DNA of 64,000 bases from Calothrix brevissima NIES-22 (GCF_002367995.1 NZ_AP018207.1:2975083-3039082), one strand, 5' to 3'. Positions 53,532 through 62,682 are shown, counted from the first letter of the stretch. The notes: generated by a model from the letters alone, not told the origin. Numbers and translations: made by a program.

Positions 53532-54407
53532 TTAATTCCTTGGTTGATTAACTACTTGTTGACCAACAGTTGGACGTTCTTGAGCTTGGATAAAAGACTT
53601 ACCATTTTGGGTATTAGCAGTCTGCTGTTCTATTTGATCCAAACGTTGAGCCATCAAACCAATTAATCGTTGTAAATCATTTCCCGCATTTACAGGAATT
53701 GGATTTGCCAATTGATCGATTTCTGGAAGTTTCTCAACTTGAACTTTCTCTAAATCTTTCTCTTTTTGAATTTTCTCAAACTCCTTGACTTCTATCTTCA
53801 ACTCCTTGCTCATTTTGGCTACAGGGCCGGAAAGAGTAAACAGGCTACCACCAGTAGAGGTTGGTAAAGAATAAGCCAATTGATCGAAATCAAGATAGCG
53901 AGAGGATAGATTTTGAGGTAAGAATGTACCTCTATGTTCCGGTGTCAATAGCAAGTTAACAGGAGTAGCCGCAGAAGGAGAATTGACGAGAATTTCCACA
54001 TATCCGCGAATCTCTAATTTTGCAGCTTTGATAATTTCTATTTTGCTAACATCAGGTAGCAAAGTAACCAAAGCCGTATCATTAGCTCGAATACCCACAC
54101 TAAAAGTAAATCTGCTAGGATCGCCAGGAACAGGGGTAAGATCGCTAAAGTCATTAGTTCCTTGAACATCAGTGATTGTCACTGTATCCGCGATATTTAA
54201 CGCTGGTGTTGTAGCAGTAAATTGCAACGTCAGTTTGACATCAGAATTACTAGTATTGGCAATAGTCAAAAAGTAACCTTGAACAACAGTACGCGCAACA
54301 GCTTCTGTACCAGGAGCAGTAACAGGGGTAATTGGTTTGACTAGTAGTTCAAAGGTGGAAACTAAAGTAGGCTTTTGTCTAATGATGCCGTTTGATATGT
54401 CTGTCAT
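53532..54407 (-). CDS. Beta-rich protein, possible substrate of the ATP-grasp pair
   Basis: A protein of 291 residues from ATG 54407 (MTDISNGIIRQKPTLVSTFE). It has no signal peptide. Residues about 15-165 are beta strands with Thr-rich turns (YFLTIANTSNSDVKLTLQFT; TALVTLLPDVSKIEIIKAAK), like an Ig-type sandwich. A charged helix follows (about 195-225, KELKIEVKEFEKIQKEKDLE), then a helix (NDLQRLIGLMAQRLDQIEQQ) and a polar tail ending TVGQQVVNQPRN. It is first in the three-gene operon. I infer a target for ligation at the flexible tail, but the gene could equally encode a structural or surface partner. Confidence 0.6.
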   Translation of the reverse strand: MTDISNGIIRQKPTLVSTFELLVKPITPVTAPGTEAVARTVVQGYFLTIANTSNSDVKLTLQFTATTPALNIADTVTITDVQGTNDFSDLTPVPGDPSRFTFSVGIRANDTALVTLLPDVSKIEIIKAAKLEIRGYVEILVNSPSAATPVNLLLTPEHRGTFLPQNLSSRYLDFDQLAYSLPTSTGGSLFTLSGPVAKMSKELKIEVKEFEKIQKEKDLEKVQVEKLPEIDQLANPIPVNAGNDLQRLIGLMAQRLDQIEQQTANTQNGKSFIQAQERPTVGQQVVNQPRN

Positions 54408-54739
54408 ATATTTGTTTACAGAGTAACTACATATCAAACTTAACTTTCTAGATTGGGTGATGGGTATTACCCCTTAGGGTACCTTTTTCTGCCAAACAAA
54501 GCTCTTCTGCACAATCAATCCTTGTTGACACACCCTACAAATTCTTGGCGTCTTGGCGTCTTGGCGGTTCAATAAATTAAGTCAGTCCAGTAGGTTGGGT
54601 TGAGGAACGAAACCCAACATTTTCGGCGATTTGTTGGGTTTACACACGGTAAGCTCAACCTACATTTATCCTTAACTGAAGCGTATTGATTTAAATTAAT
54701 GTAATGCGATCGCTTTTTGTATTAGTTGCAAAAAAATCA
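54408..54739. repeat. Spacer with the GTTGGGTTGAGGAACG palindrome
   Basis: At about 54590-54665, GTAGGTTGGGTTGAGGAACG / TTGTTGGGTTTACACACGGT ... CTCAACCTAC is another copy of the element at 21760, 42359 and 43722. GGCGTCTTGGCGTCTTGGCG (about 54547) is a local direct repeat. The rest near 54410 should hold the operon promoter (minus strand). Confidence 0.7.
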
Positions 54740-54762
54740 GGGACATAGTATAACTATGTCCC
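54740..54762 (-). terminator. Terminator of desD
   Basis: GGGACATAGT (54740-54749) pairs perfectly with ACTATGTCCC (54753-54762) across a three-base loop. Read on the minus strand it is followed by TGATTTTTTTGC, and it lies 35 bases after the desD stop. Confidence 0.8.
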
Positions 54763-54796
54763 CAAAAAATACCAGCAAAGAGAAAGATAAATTATC

Positions 54797-55918
54797 CTAG
54801 CTCTTAACTAAAGGTAAAACTTGATATTCTACATTTGGCGTAGTTCCTAAATATTTCAACCATCGAAAATTAGAAGCCAGCGCTCCCCAAAATGTGGGAT
54901 AAACATTATACTTAACCCCATACTCTTCACATAACTCTGCCAAAATAGGAGCAATTTTTGGATAGTGAATATGGCAGACTTGGGGAAATAAATGATGAAC
55001 AACTTGATAATTTAACCCGCCCAAATACCAATTCAGAAAATAATTCTTAGGTGCAAAATCTACAGTTGTCCTAATTTGAAAAACTGCCCATTCATCATCA
55101 ATTTCTTCTGGTTGTCCATCTGGCTGAATAAACTCTGCTGTATCCATTACGTGAGCCAGCATAAAGACGATACAAATCCAAAAGCCATAGGTCATGTAAG
55201 TGATGATAAATCCTACTAATGCTTGTATTGGGCTGTATCCAACAGCAATGGGTATTCCTAAAAACAGTGCTAGCCAAATAATTTTACCGCCAAACAGAAT
55301 CAGCATATCTAGCGGTTTAGGTGTAGGAACTACATGGGAATGATATTTACGCTTAAACAGAATGATATGTATATCAGCAAAAGACCAGTAAATAGGAATG
55401 ATTGTATAGATGGATAAAATAAATATATGTTGAAATCTGTGATACCACTTATGCTCCATATAAGGAGTCATCCGCACTAAGCCATCACCATGTATTTCCA
55501 CATCATGCCCTAAAATATTGGTATAAGTATGATGTAAAAAATTATGTCGATATCGCCATAAATAACTAGATAATCCAATTACGTCATATATCGAACCTAT
55601 CAGAGTATTCACCCATTTTTTACTCGAATAGCCACCATGATTAGCATCATGTCCAATACTAAATCCTACAGCAGCAATACCCAAACCTAAAACCATACAG
55701 CCAATTATTTTTAGCCAGATTTGCGGCGGGCCGAACAGAGTAAATGTCCAAGCAGAAATCACCCATATTGCAATAGTGAATGTTTTAAAATACATTGCCG
55801 GATTATCTCTGGTAGCAATGTTATTAGACTTAAAATAAGCATCTACTCGCTTATTGAGTTCTTTTCTAAAACCAAGGTTTTTAGTAAAAGTAACTCTTGT
55901 TTCTGGTGTCGTTGTCAT
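54797..55918 (-). CDS. desD: Acyl-lipid delta-6 desaturase (DesD)
   Basis: DesD introduces the delta-6 double bond into C18 acyl chains of membrane lipids, using ferredoxin. Signatures match the cyanobacterial enzyme closely: HDANHGGYSSKKWVN (first His box), LWRYRHNFLHHTYTNILGHD (second box), EIDDEWAVFQIRTTVDFAPK and LNYQVVHHLFPQVCHIHYPK (third box with the Q-x-x-HH of front-end desaturases). Several membrane segments separate the boxes. ATG 55918 (MTTTPETRVTF) begins the protein; the upstream 21 codons are not conserved. It is downstream of desB in the desC-A-B-D cluster, 270 bases away, and has its own terminator. Confidence 0.95.
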   Translation of the reverse strand: MTTTPETRVTFTKNLGFRKELNKRVDAYFKSNNIATRDNPAMYFKTFTIAIWVISAWTFTLFGPPQIWLKIIGCMVLGLGIAAVGFSIGHDANHGGYSSKKWVNTLIGSIYDVIGLSSYLWRYRHNFLHHTYTNILGHDVEIHGDGLVRMTPYMEHKWYHRFQHIFILSIYTIIPIYWSFADIHIILFKRKYHSHVVPTPKPLDMLILFGGKIIWLALFLGIPIAVGYSPIQALVGFIITYMTYGFWICIVFMLAHVMDTAEFIQPDGQPEEIDDEWAVFQIRTTVDFAPKNYFLNWYLGGLNYQVVHHLFPQVCHIHYPKIAPILAELCEEYGVKYNVYPTFWGALASNFRWLKYLGTTPNVEYQVLPLVKS

Positions 55919-56186
55919 AGAATTTGCTCGCGTAAATTTCTTGTCGAAACATAAAAAGCGTAGGGAGATATGCAGTATCAATAAACTTCAAATCTCCTAA
56001 CCTACGCTTAGAGTTCACTGCAGATAATACTAGACTTCTTGCAAAAGTCCTTATTCTTAGCTTCTTCTTTGCGTCTTTGCACGGCAGTCGCTACAACGGG
56101 GGGAACCCCCGCAACGCGCTGCCTCGTCTTTGCGTGAGACAAAAAGATATTTATGCAAGAAGTCTACTGTCTATTGATGAACTTTT
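55919..56186. repeat. desD upstream region with dispersed repeats
   Basis: AGACTTCTTGCAAAAGTCC (56030) and its inverse near 56150 (TGCAAGAAGTCT) bound a composite repeat containing CTTCTTTGCGTCTTTGC and the palindrome at 56083-56123. The desD promoter should lie between 55919 and 56030. Confidence 0.6.
56083..56123. repeat. Palindrome inserted in a CTTTGCG repeat, twin of 43743-43783
   Basis: GGCAGT...GCTGCC ends enclose the same 28-base core as at 43750-43777, although the surrounding host repeat is different (CTTTGCGTCTTTGC / GTCTTTGCGTGAGAC). Confidence 0.85.
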
Positions 56187-57374
56187 CTAGCGTTTACTAT
56201 GAGATGTATAGTAAACTTTTCCCCCAGAATCTGGTACAAAATGACAGCTTATACATGAACGCCATACAGACTTCCATATTGGTTCGTGAGACTCACGGAA
56301 AAATTCCCCCATGACAGGTTTAATTGCTGCAGTTGCTTTTAACAAATTGTAGTGAGGAATATTGAGAAAGATATGGTGAGCTACATGAGTACCAATATCG
56401 TGATGGATATGATTGATGAAACCGTAATTACGGTCAATGCTAGAAATAGCACCCTTTAAGAAAGTCCAATCTTCTCCTCGATACCAGGGGATATCTGGCT
56501 CAGTATGATGCAGAAATGTCACCACATCTAGCCAAATGATAAACACAATGTAGGGTACGGCGTAATTTTTTAATAACCACATCCAACCCCATTGATATGT
56601 AAGAAACCCAAGTAAAGCTACCATGCAAGTCCATAGGACAGTGCTAGTAATCACATCCCATTTTTCTGATGGCTTGAAAAGTGGGCTACCGGGTAAAAAG
56701 TGAGAACCCTCTTTATTAGGAGAGCGTTTAAACAGATATATCGGATAAGCCAAGAAAAACACGTAATATCGGCCTATCTTTTGTACCCACGGCATTTCTT
56801 TATATTGTGATTCGCTCACAGGATACCAGCTTTCATCATTATCGATATTGCCAGTATTGAGATGGTGAGTTCTGTGGCTAATTCGCCAACCATGATAAGG
56901 GACGAGTATTGGTGTATGTGCAAGATGACCAATCAAATCGTTGAGCCATTTCTTTTTAGAAAAAGATTGATGTCCGCAGTCATGTCCAACTACAAACAAA
57001 GCCCAAAACATTGTTCCTTGCATGAGCCAAAAAATCGGCCAGAAAAACCAAGAATCTAGATAATTAGCAACTGCATAGAGTAGACCAATAATCAGGATGT
57101 CTCGGAAAAAGTAATAAAGAGATTTACCTAAATCTGGCTGAAAACATTCAGGAGGGATTGCAGCTTTTAATTCCTGAAGGGTAAAGGGCAATTTTGGTAA
57201 ATTTGCAGATGATTGTGAGCTAGAAACAGGGATTAGCTGAGGGTTATTGGCAGGAATACTATTTAATGACACTGGATTCGATGAAATGTAGATTCTAGTC
57301 TTGCTCTGAGCAAGGATAAAGTTACCTCTGCAATGGAAATTCTGGAAGACATTTCTGTTCTCAAAAACCCACAC
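56187..57374 (-). CDS. desB: Acyl-lipid omega-3 (delta-15) desaturase (DesB)
   Basis: DesB makes the omega-3 double bond of linolenate in thylakoid and plasma-membrane lipids and is typically cold-induced. His boxes: VGHDCGHQSFSKKKWLNDLI, HRTHHLNTGNIDNDESW and IHHDIGTHVAHHIFLNIPHY, with ISSIDRNYGFINHIHHD typical of omega-3 enzymes. The start is unclear: the frame opens at GTG 57374, and there is no ATG before the conserved domain. A second GTG (57272, VSLNSIPANN) is possible. The conserved region begins near LPFTLQELKAAIPPECFQ. It lies 150 bases downstream of desA. Confidence 0.93.
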   Translation of the reverse strand: MWVFENRNVFQNFHCRGNFILAQSKTRIYISSNPVSLNSIPANNPQLIPVSSSQSSANLPKLPFTLQELKAAIPPECFQPDLGKSLYYFFRDILIIGLLYAVANYLDSWFFWPIFWLMQGTMFWALFVVGHDCGHQSFSKKKWLNDLIGHLAHTPILVPYHGWRISHRTHHLNTGNIDNDESWYPVSESQYKEMPWVQKIGRYYVFFLAYPIYLFKRSPNKEGSHFLPGSPLFKPSEKWDVITSTVLWTCMVALLGFLTYQWGWMWLLKNYAVPYIVFIIWLDVVTFLHHTEPDIPWYRGEDWTFLKGAISSIDRNYGFINHIHHDIGTHVAHHIFLNIPHYNLLKATAAIKPVMGEFFRESHEPIWKSVWRSCISCHFVPDSGGKVYYTSHSKR

Positions 57375-57525
57375 GAGGATTTTTCTGGCAATTTCTTAAA
57401 CAATTTTCATTAAGAGAAATTGCCAGAATTAAGATTGCTAAACAAGGTTAAATTAAAACACAGATCAAGACATAACTGGTCGGAATCATATTATACAACT
57501 CCCCTAGTTATACTTCATCTTTGAT

Positions 57526-58578
57526 TTATCGCCCTGCATGATATTCGTCAAATGTGATATAGCCCACATCAGTGACGTAGAGTTGACATTTATCTGTAAT
57601 TTCCTTCATTAATGCCCAAGAAAATTTACTTTCATCATGTAAGTAAGGCTGCCAATTTTCTTTGATGCTCTTGTAAGCTAATCGCAGATTATAAGAAGGG
57701 ATTGCCGTAGATAGATGATGCGGTACGTGGACATTGATATCGTGGCAGAGAAATTCTATCCAACGTGGATAATCACAATGAATAGTACCAGATAGTTGTG
57801 CTAGTGCCTCGTTCCACTTGTTAGCGTCGACAAAAGGAACATCAAAGGTAGTATGGTGAACAATTGTGAAAGTACTCATCCAAAAATGGTAAACCATCCA
57901 GGGTAACAGCCAAAATTTGACAAATCCCCAAATACCAGTTGTGGCGATGAGTAGAGGGAAAGTAACTGCGGCAAATAAGACGACTACAGCCACAGAAAAC
58001 TTAATGCTGGATTGGTCTTTCTTTTGAAAATTCCGCCAATCAAAATGGACAACTGCCCAATGTCCAATAGAACCTACCCACCAGAGACGGTTACGCATAA
58101 AGCCTTCAAAAACTGCTCTGCGGAATGGGCCCCAAGTTTCAAATACTTCTGTTCTAATTGGATGCCAAGCGTTGTCTTCATCCAGTTTATTTGTATGTTT
58201 ATGGTGATGATTGTGCTTAATCCGCCAACTGTGGAAGGGATAAATCAAAGGTAGGAGTAATACATGCCCGACTAAATCGTTTACCCAACGACGGTTAGCA
58301 AACGAACGATGACCGCAATCATGGGCGATGACAAAAAAACCTGTTAAAGCAGTGCCTGTAAAAATCCAAGCAAAGGGTAAAAGAAACCAAGGAGAAATAG
58401 CGATACTGACGTAGCCTATAGCAACCATGAAAACAGCGATCGCCACATTTGTCCAAGCTTTAAACCGATTTTTTTTAAAGCACTCCTTTGGCAAGGTTTT
58501 AATAATATCTTTTAGCCTTAGGTCGGAGTTCCCAAGGTCATAAGTTTGATTTTGATTTTTGATTATTGATGTAGTCAT
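57526..58578 (-). CDS. desA: Acyl-lipid delta-12 desaturase (DesA)
   Basis: DesA converts oleate to linoleate in glycerolipids. His boxes are [20 protein letters not shown] (about 92), [17 protein letters not shown] (about 130) and [20 protein letters not shown] (about 302), and the start region [20 protein letters not shown] is typical. ATG 58578 ([15 protein letters not shown]) is preferred to 58608. At 350 residues it has normal length. In the cluster it follows desC by about 220 bases and precedes desB on the same strand. Confidence 0.95.
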   Translation of the reverse strand: MTTSIIKNQNQTYDLGNSDLRLKDIIKTLPKECFKKNRFKAWTNVAIAVFMVAIGYVSIAISPWFLLPFAWIFTGTALTGFFVIAHDCGHRSFANRRWVNDLVGHVLLLPLIYPFHSWRIKHNHHHKHTNKLDEDNAWHPIRTEVFETWGPFRRAVFEGFMRNRLWWVGSIGHWAVVHFDWRNFQKKDQSSIKFSVAVVVLFAAVTFPLLIATTGIWGFVKFWLLPWMVYHFWMSTFTIVHHTTFDVPFVDANKWNEALAQLSGTIHCDYPRWIEFLCHDINVHVPHHLSTAIPSYNLRLAYKSIKENWQPYLHDESKFSWALMKEITDKCQLYVTDVGYITFDEYHAGR

Positions 58579-58795
58579 GAAAACCTGAAAAACAACACAA
58601 CCTATCACCTACACACCACAAAGTGGTTTGCCGCAAAGTTTCTTAACATTAACGTTTTGGATTATAGCAACCTAACCCATCCTGTATGCGGAATTAGTAA
58701 ATGGATATTTTTGTTGCTAAGAAAACTTTGTCACTAATTTACTGTCTACAGTCAACCTTCTCATGTCAAGGTTGGACTGAGCCGCATTGACTGAC

Positions 58796-59614
58796 TTATG
58801 ACTTTTTCTCTGCTAGCTTTACATTTGTAGCGAGACCAAGCAGTTGTAGCAATTGAATCGTCATCCAAGTCAGATCAATTTCCCACCATTCCAAGCCGTG
58901 ACGAGCTGAGTATTGGTAAGCGTGGTGATTATTGTGCCAGCCTTCACCAAATACCAGTACAGCCACCCACCAGCAATTGGTTGAGTTATCGCCAGATTCA
59001 TAGGTGCGGTAACCGAATTTGTGAGTAGCGCTATTTACCAACCAAGTGCAGTGGTAAACCCAGACAATCCGCACAAAAATTCCCCAAACAACCATCGGCC
59101 AACCACCTATCGCCAATAGCAACAAACCCAGAGCCACTTGGACAAGAATAAAATATTTTTGCAAAAACTGATAAACTGGGTCTTCGGCAATGTCTTTAGT
59201 GAAGCGAGGAACCTCAGCGTGAGCGGGTGCGTGATAAATCAGCCAACCCATATGGCTCCACCAAAAACCCTTATTAGAATCATGGGGGTCTTTTTCCGTA
59301 TCCGAGTGTAGATGATGGATACGGTGTGTACCTACCCACTCAATTGGCCCGCCTTGACAGGCGAGAGTTCCGAAAAGCACCAGTAGATATTCCAACCATT
59401 TGGGAGTTTGAAAACTGCGATGGGTAACCAGGCGGTGAAAACCCAAAGTAATACCTAATCCACCAGTTATCCAGTAGAGCAATAAACCGACACCAACTGC
59501 TGTCCAGCTAAAGTTACTAGGTAGCAAGGCAAACAGCGCTCCGATGTGCAACGCAGCAAAGAATAGGGTATTAACCCAGTTAATTTGAAGTTTGGTTGAG
59601 GTAGCAATTGTCAT
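58796..59614 (-). CDS. desC: Acyl-lipid delta-9 desaturase (DesC)
   Basis: DesC introduces the first double bond (delta-9) into stearoyl chains. His boxes: GFHRLVTHRSFQTPKWLEYL, EWVGTHRIHHLHSDTEKDPH and GEGWHNNHHAYQYSARHGLE. Four hydrophobic segments give the usual double-hairpin topology. ATG 59614 is followed by TIATSTKLQINWVNTLFF. It is the first gene of the minus-strand desC-desA-desB-desD series and diverges from the PLP enzyme gene 83 bases away, so the two share a compact promoter region. Confidence 0.95.
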   Translation of the reverse strand: MTIATSTKLQINWVNTLFFAALHIGALFALLPSNFSWTAVGVGLLLYWITGGLGITLGFHRLVTHRSFQTPKWLEYLLVLFGTLACQGGPIEWVGTHRIHHLHSDTEKDPHDSNKGFWWSHMGWLIYHAPAHAEVPRFTKDIAEDPVYQFLQKYFILVQVALGLLLLAIGGWPMVVWGIFVRIVWVYHCTWLVNSATHKFGYRTYESGDNSTNCWWVAVLVFGEGWHNNHHAYQYSARHGLEWWEIDLTWMTIQLLQLLGLATNVKLAEKKS

Positions 59615-59697
59615 GAGAAACCTGAATAGGAACGGTTAAGCCTAATCTGCGCGATCCCAAAAATCCGCATATTTATTTAATTTTTAATGAGGAACCA

Positions 59698-60927
59698 ATG
59701 AACAGCTTGGAACAGCTGCGGCAAGCAGAACAGGCACTGTTAGAGATTTTTTCTGGAATTGACGCTCAGGTCAAGCAAAATCTTCAACGAGTTTTAAATG
59801 CCTTTCGTCACCAACGTGTAGGGGCACACCACTTTGCAGGTGTAAGTGGCTACGGTCACGATGATTTAGGAAGAGAAACTTTAGATAAAGTTTTTGCCGA
59901 AGTAATGGGTGCCGAGGCTGCGGCAGTACGGGTGCAGTTTGTGTCTGGGACTCACGCGATCGCTTGTGCCTTATTTGGTGTGTTGCGTCCTGGAGATGAA
60001 ATGTTAGCAGTGGTCGGTTCTCCCTACGATACGCTCGAAGAAGTCATTGGTTTAAGGGGTCAAGGACAAGGCTCCCTTATTGAGTTTGGCATAAATTACC
60101 GCCAATTAGACTTAACTACCGAAGGAACTATAGATTGGCAGGCTTTAAGTACTAGCGTGGCAGATAACACAGGTTTAGTATTAATTCAACGTTCCTGTGG
60201 TTATTCTTGGCGACCGAGTTTATCGATTGCCGATATTGAAAAAATTGTCAAATTAGTCAAACAGCAAAATCCCAATACTGTTTGCTTTGTAGACAATTGC
60301 TACGGCGAATTTATCGAAACCCAAGAACCAACCCATGTGGGTGCTGATTTAATGGCTGGTTCCTTAATTAAAAATCCTGGTGGCACTATTGTCACAGCCG
60401 GTGGCTATGTAGCCGGTCGTGCTGACTTAGTCGAAGCCGCAGCCTGTCGCCTGACTGCACCTGGGATTGGCAGTTATGGCGGTGCTACCTTTGACCAAAA
60501 TCGGCTTTTATTCCAAGGCTTATTTCTCGCACCCCAGATGGTAGGAGAAGCGATGAAAGGCACTCATCTGACAGGGTATGTATTTGATAAATTAGGTTAT
60601 CCTGTCAATCCCGCACCTTTAGCGCCCCGTGGCGATGTCATTCAAGCCATCAAACTCGGTTCCGCCCAAAAGCTAATTGCCTTCTGTAAAGCCGTACAAC
60701 AGAATTCACCCATCGGTTCCTACCTCGACCCCATCCCCGATGAAATGCCGGGGTATGAGAGCCAAGTAGTCATGGCTGGGGGCACATTTATTGAGGGTAG
60801 CACCTTGGAATTCTCTGCCGACGGGCCGTTGCGTGAGCCTTATGTAGTTTATTGCCAAGGGGGGACGCATTGGACGCATATTGCGATCGCATTGGAAGCG
60901 GCAATAGAAGCTGTGGGGCCTGCTTGA
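59698..60927 (+). CDS. PLP-dependent methionine gamma-lyase family protein
   Basis: Matches the methionine gamma-lyase family (also called aluminium-resistance proteins), fold type I PLP enzymes. The PLP Lys is in MAGSLIKNPGGTIV (about 221-234), with FVSGTHAIACALFGVLRPGD and FVDNCYGEFIETQEPTHVGA upstream (Asp that holds the ring N) and GSYGGATFDQNRLLFQGLF near the C-terminal half. The substrate is unknown: sulfur amino acids are likely from the family. GAGG precedes ATG 59698. The length (409) is typical. It is divergent from desC. Confidence 0.85.
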   Translation: MNSLEQLRQAEQALLEIFSGIDAQVKQNLQRVLNAFRHQRVGAHHFAGVSGYGHDDLGRETLDKVFAEVMGAEAAAVRVQFVSGTHAIACALFGVLRPGDEMLAVVGSPYDTLEEVIGLRGQGQGSLIEFGINYRQLDLTTEGTIDWQALSTSVADNTGLVLIQRSCGYSWRPSLSIADIEKIVKLVKQQNPNTVCFVDNCYGEFIETQEPTHVGADLMAGSLIKNPGGTIVTAGGYVAGRADLVEAAACRLTAPGIGSYGGATFDQNRLLFQGLFLAPQMVGEAMKGTHLTGYVFDKLGYPVNPAPLAPRGDVIQAIKLGSAQKLIAFCKAVQQNSPIGSYLDPIPDEMPGYESQVVMAGGTFIEGSTLEFSADGPLREPYVVYCQGGTHWTHIAIALEAAIEAVGPA

Positions 60928-60961
60928 GCATGGTTATCTAAGTAACATGGGTTAGGATTAT

Positions 60962-61014
60962 CTCACGCATAGACGCGAAGCGGCTTCCCGCAGGGTAGGC
61001 GCAAAGGCGCAAAG
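60962..61014. repeat. Left 53-bp arm of a perfect inverted repeat
   Basis: CTCACGCATAGACGCGAAGC, then GGCTTCCCGCAGGGTAGGCG, then CAAAGGCGCAAAG. It is exactly the reverse complement of 61433-61485 across all 53 bases. It ends four bases before the GxxExxY start codon. Confidence 0.97.
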
Positions 61015-61018
61015 AAAG

Positions 61019-61396
61019 ATGCATGAGAATGATATTGCCAAGGAAGTTGTTGATGCTGCTTACAAGGTACACACGACTTTGGGGCCTGGTTTACTGGAGT
61101 CTGTGTATCAAGCCGCAATGGCATATGAGTTACGGAAGCGAGGATTGCAAGTAGAAGTGGAGCAACCAATACCTGTTATTTACGAAGGTGTACATTTGGA
61201 GGTGGGTTTTCGGGCAGACTTGATTGTTGAAGACAAGGTAATTGTCGAACTCAAGTCTGTAGAAACCGTGCATCCGATACACAAAAAGCAATTGCTCACC
61301 CACCTTCGCCTTGCCAAAAAGCGCCTTGGCTTACTCATCAACTTTGGAGCTTTGCTAATCAAAGACGGTATTTCACGAGTAGTCAATGGTTTATAA
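61019..61396 (+). CDS. GxxExxY protein within inverted repeats
   Basis: A 125-residue GxxExxY-family protein (PD-(D/E)xK-like nuclease fold): TTLGPGLLESVYQAAMAYEL is the name-giving motif (about 19-38), FRADLIVEDKVIVELKSVE (about 64-82) holds D...E-x-K, and THLRLAKKRLGLLINFG (about 92-108) is conserved. The biochemical role of the family is unknown; it is abundant in cyanobacteria. The gene sits almost edge to edge inside a perfect 53-bp inverted repeat, giving a cassette of about 520 bases (60962-61485). ATG 61019 has AAAGAAAG before it, part of the repeat boundary. The arrangement suggests movement as a unit. Confidence 0.9.
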   Translation: MHENDIAKEVVDAAYKVHTTLGPGLLESVYQAAMAYELRKRGLQVEVEQPIPVIYEGVHLEVGFRADLIVEDKVIVELKSVETVHPIHKKQLLTHLRLAKKRLGLLINFGALLIKDGISRVVNGL

Positions 61397-61432
61397 AACC
61401 TTGGCACAAAGACACTAAACATTCCTTTGTGC

Positions 61433-61485
61433 CTTTGCGCCTTTGCGCCTACCCTGCGGGAAGCCGCTTCGCGTCTATGCGTGAG
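61433..61485. repeat. Right 53-bp arm of the perfect inverted repeat
   Basis: It begins CTTTGCGCCTTTGCGCCTAC and ends GCGTCTATGCGTGAG, exactly complementary to 60962-61014. It stops one base before the bciB stop codon (61486-61488), so the cassette abuts but does not cut that gene. Confidence 0.97.
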
Positions 61486-62682
61486 CTATTCTTCCGGTAA
61501 CTTATACTGCTCAACAATCCGTTTAGCATACTCCGGCACATGGGCTTCCAACTTTTCCGGATGATTCCGCTTCACATACAGATAATTCCGCGTAAAGTGA
61601 GAATCAATGGAAAATCGCGCATATTCTAAACCTTTCGGGCCGATTCTCTCAATTACCACACCCATTAATTTTGCTGCCCACATTGGTAAAGTCACAGCTT
61701 TATCGTAAGCTGGAATGCTTTGCTGTACAGCTTCTTTACGATTACCTTGAGACATTACAGGTTGAGTATCTAACTGGTCTTTGACCAAGTCCAGCATTTC
61801 TTTACCTGTATCATTTCTCACCACAATCCATTGCCAGCCAAAGGGCGCGCCCATGTAGCCGACAACTAAATCGGCTAGGGAATTAACGTAATCAAAGCAA
61901 CTCATACATGAGGGGGCAAAGACATCTTTGAGTTTATTAGTCTTTAAACCAAAGAAGGGTACGGTTTCTGTAGACCCGTCCTCATGTTTGAAGTGAACGC
62001 GGAAGTCTTGCATAAATTCATAATGCACCACTGTTTCAGGCGATCGGCTGGTGGTTTCTAAGAATTTTTGCAGACCAGCGCGGGTGACATTATCTACGCA
62101 AGGTGTACCTAAAACATACAGCTTTTCTAAGCCTAGTTGTTTTTCTACGGCTCTTAATGCCTGGATTTGACAACCAACGCCAATGACTAATAGTCGCTTC
62201 ATCCCCGATTTTTCGATTTGCTCTAAAACTGAGAGATTGGGCGATAGTGTTGGTTTATTTACTCTAGCTGCCAGTATTTCCTCTGGGGTACGGGCGATGA
62301 TCGGCATTGGTTGAAAGCGATCTTCTTTGGTGTTTTGCACGCAAACAACACCTTCAACTATGCCCCGATTCAACATTTCAATGGCGAGGGAACTGACAAT
62401 ACCCGTCCATTGTGCGCCTTCGATGGGCTGCTGTTTCCGCGCCGCCATCATGTCTTGATGAACGCCGAAGTAAAGTTCATCGGGGTTATCGAGGTTGCGG
62501 GGGCGGTTGTGGGCTTGTGTTTCTAAGTCGCCAATCTGCTGATTAATGAAGGCACAGGCTTCTTTGACGTAGTGGATGTAGTATGTATCGCACAATCCAC
62601 ACTCGCTGCACAGTTCTTTAGCAGGGCGGCGGCTAGTGGGTTTTAAGGCTTTGGCTTTTTTATGAGGAGAAACCGAAGTCAT
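61486..62682 (-). CDS. bciB: Ferredoxin-type divinyl chlorophyllide 8-vinyl reductase (BciB/Slr1923 type)
   Basis: An FrhB-like iron-sulfur flavoprotein that in cyanobacteria (Slr1923) reduces the C8 vinyl group during chlorophyll synthesis. Seen: the N-terminal cluster KELCSECGLCDTYYIHYVKE, AC (about 23-42), the central FrhB motif VIGVGCQIQALRAVEKQLG (about 166-184), GTPCVDNVTRAG and a second Cys set PSCMSCFDYVNSLADLVVGY (about 257-276). It is 398 residues, normal for the family. A 7-hydroxymethyl chlorophyll a reductase (HCAR) is the close alternative, but HCAR is a plant enzyme. The inverted-repeat cassette abuts its 3' end. Confidence 0.88.
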   Translation of the reverse strand: MTSVSPHKKAKALKPTSRRPAKELCSECGLCDTYYIHYVKEACAFINQQIGDLETQAHNRPRNLDNPDELYFGVHQDMMAARKQQPIEGAQWTGIVSSLAIEMLNRGIVEGVVCVQNTKEDRFQPMPIIARTPEEILAARVNKPTLSPNLSVLEQIEKSGMKRLLVIGVGCQIQALRAVEKQLGLEKLYVLGTPCVDNVTRAGLQKFLETTSRSPETVVHYEFMQDFRVHFKHEDGSTETVPFFGLKTNKLKDVFAPSCMSCFDYVNSLADLVVGYMGAPFGWQWIVVRNDTGKEMLDLVKDQLDTQPVMSQGNRKEAVQQSIPAYDKAVTLPMWAAKLMGVVIERIGPKGLEYARFSIDSHFTRNYLYVKRNHPEKLEAHVPEYAKRIVEQYKLPEE

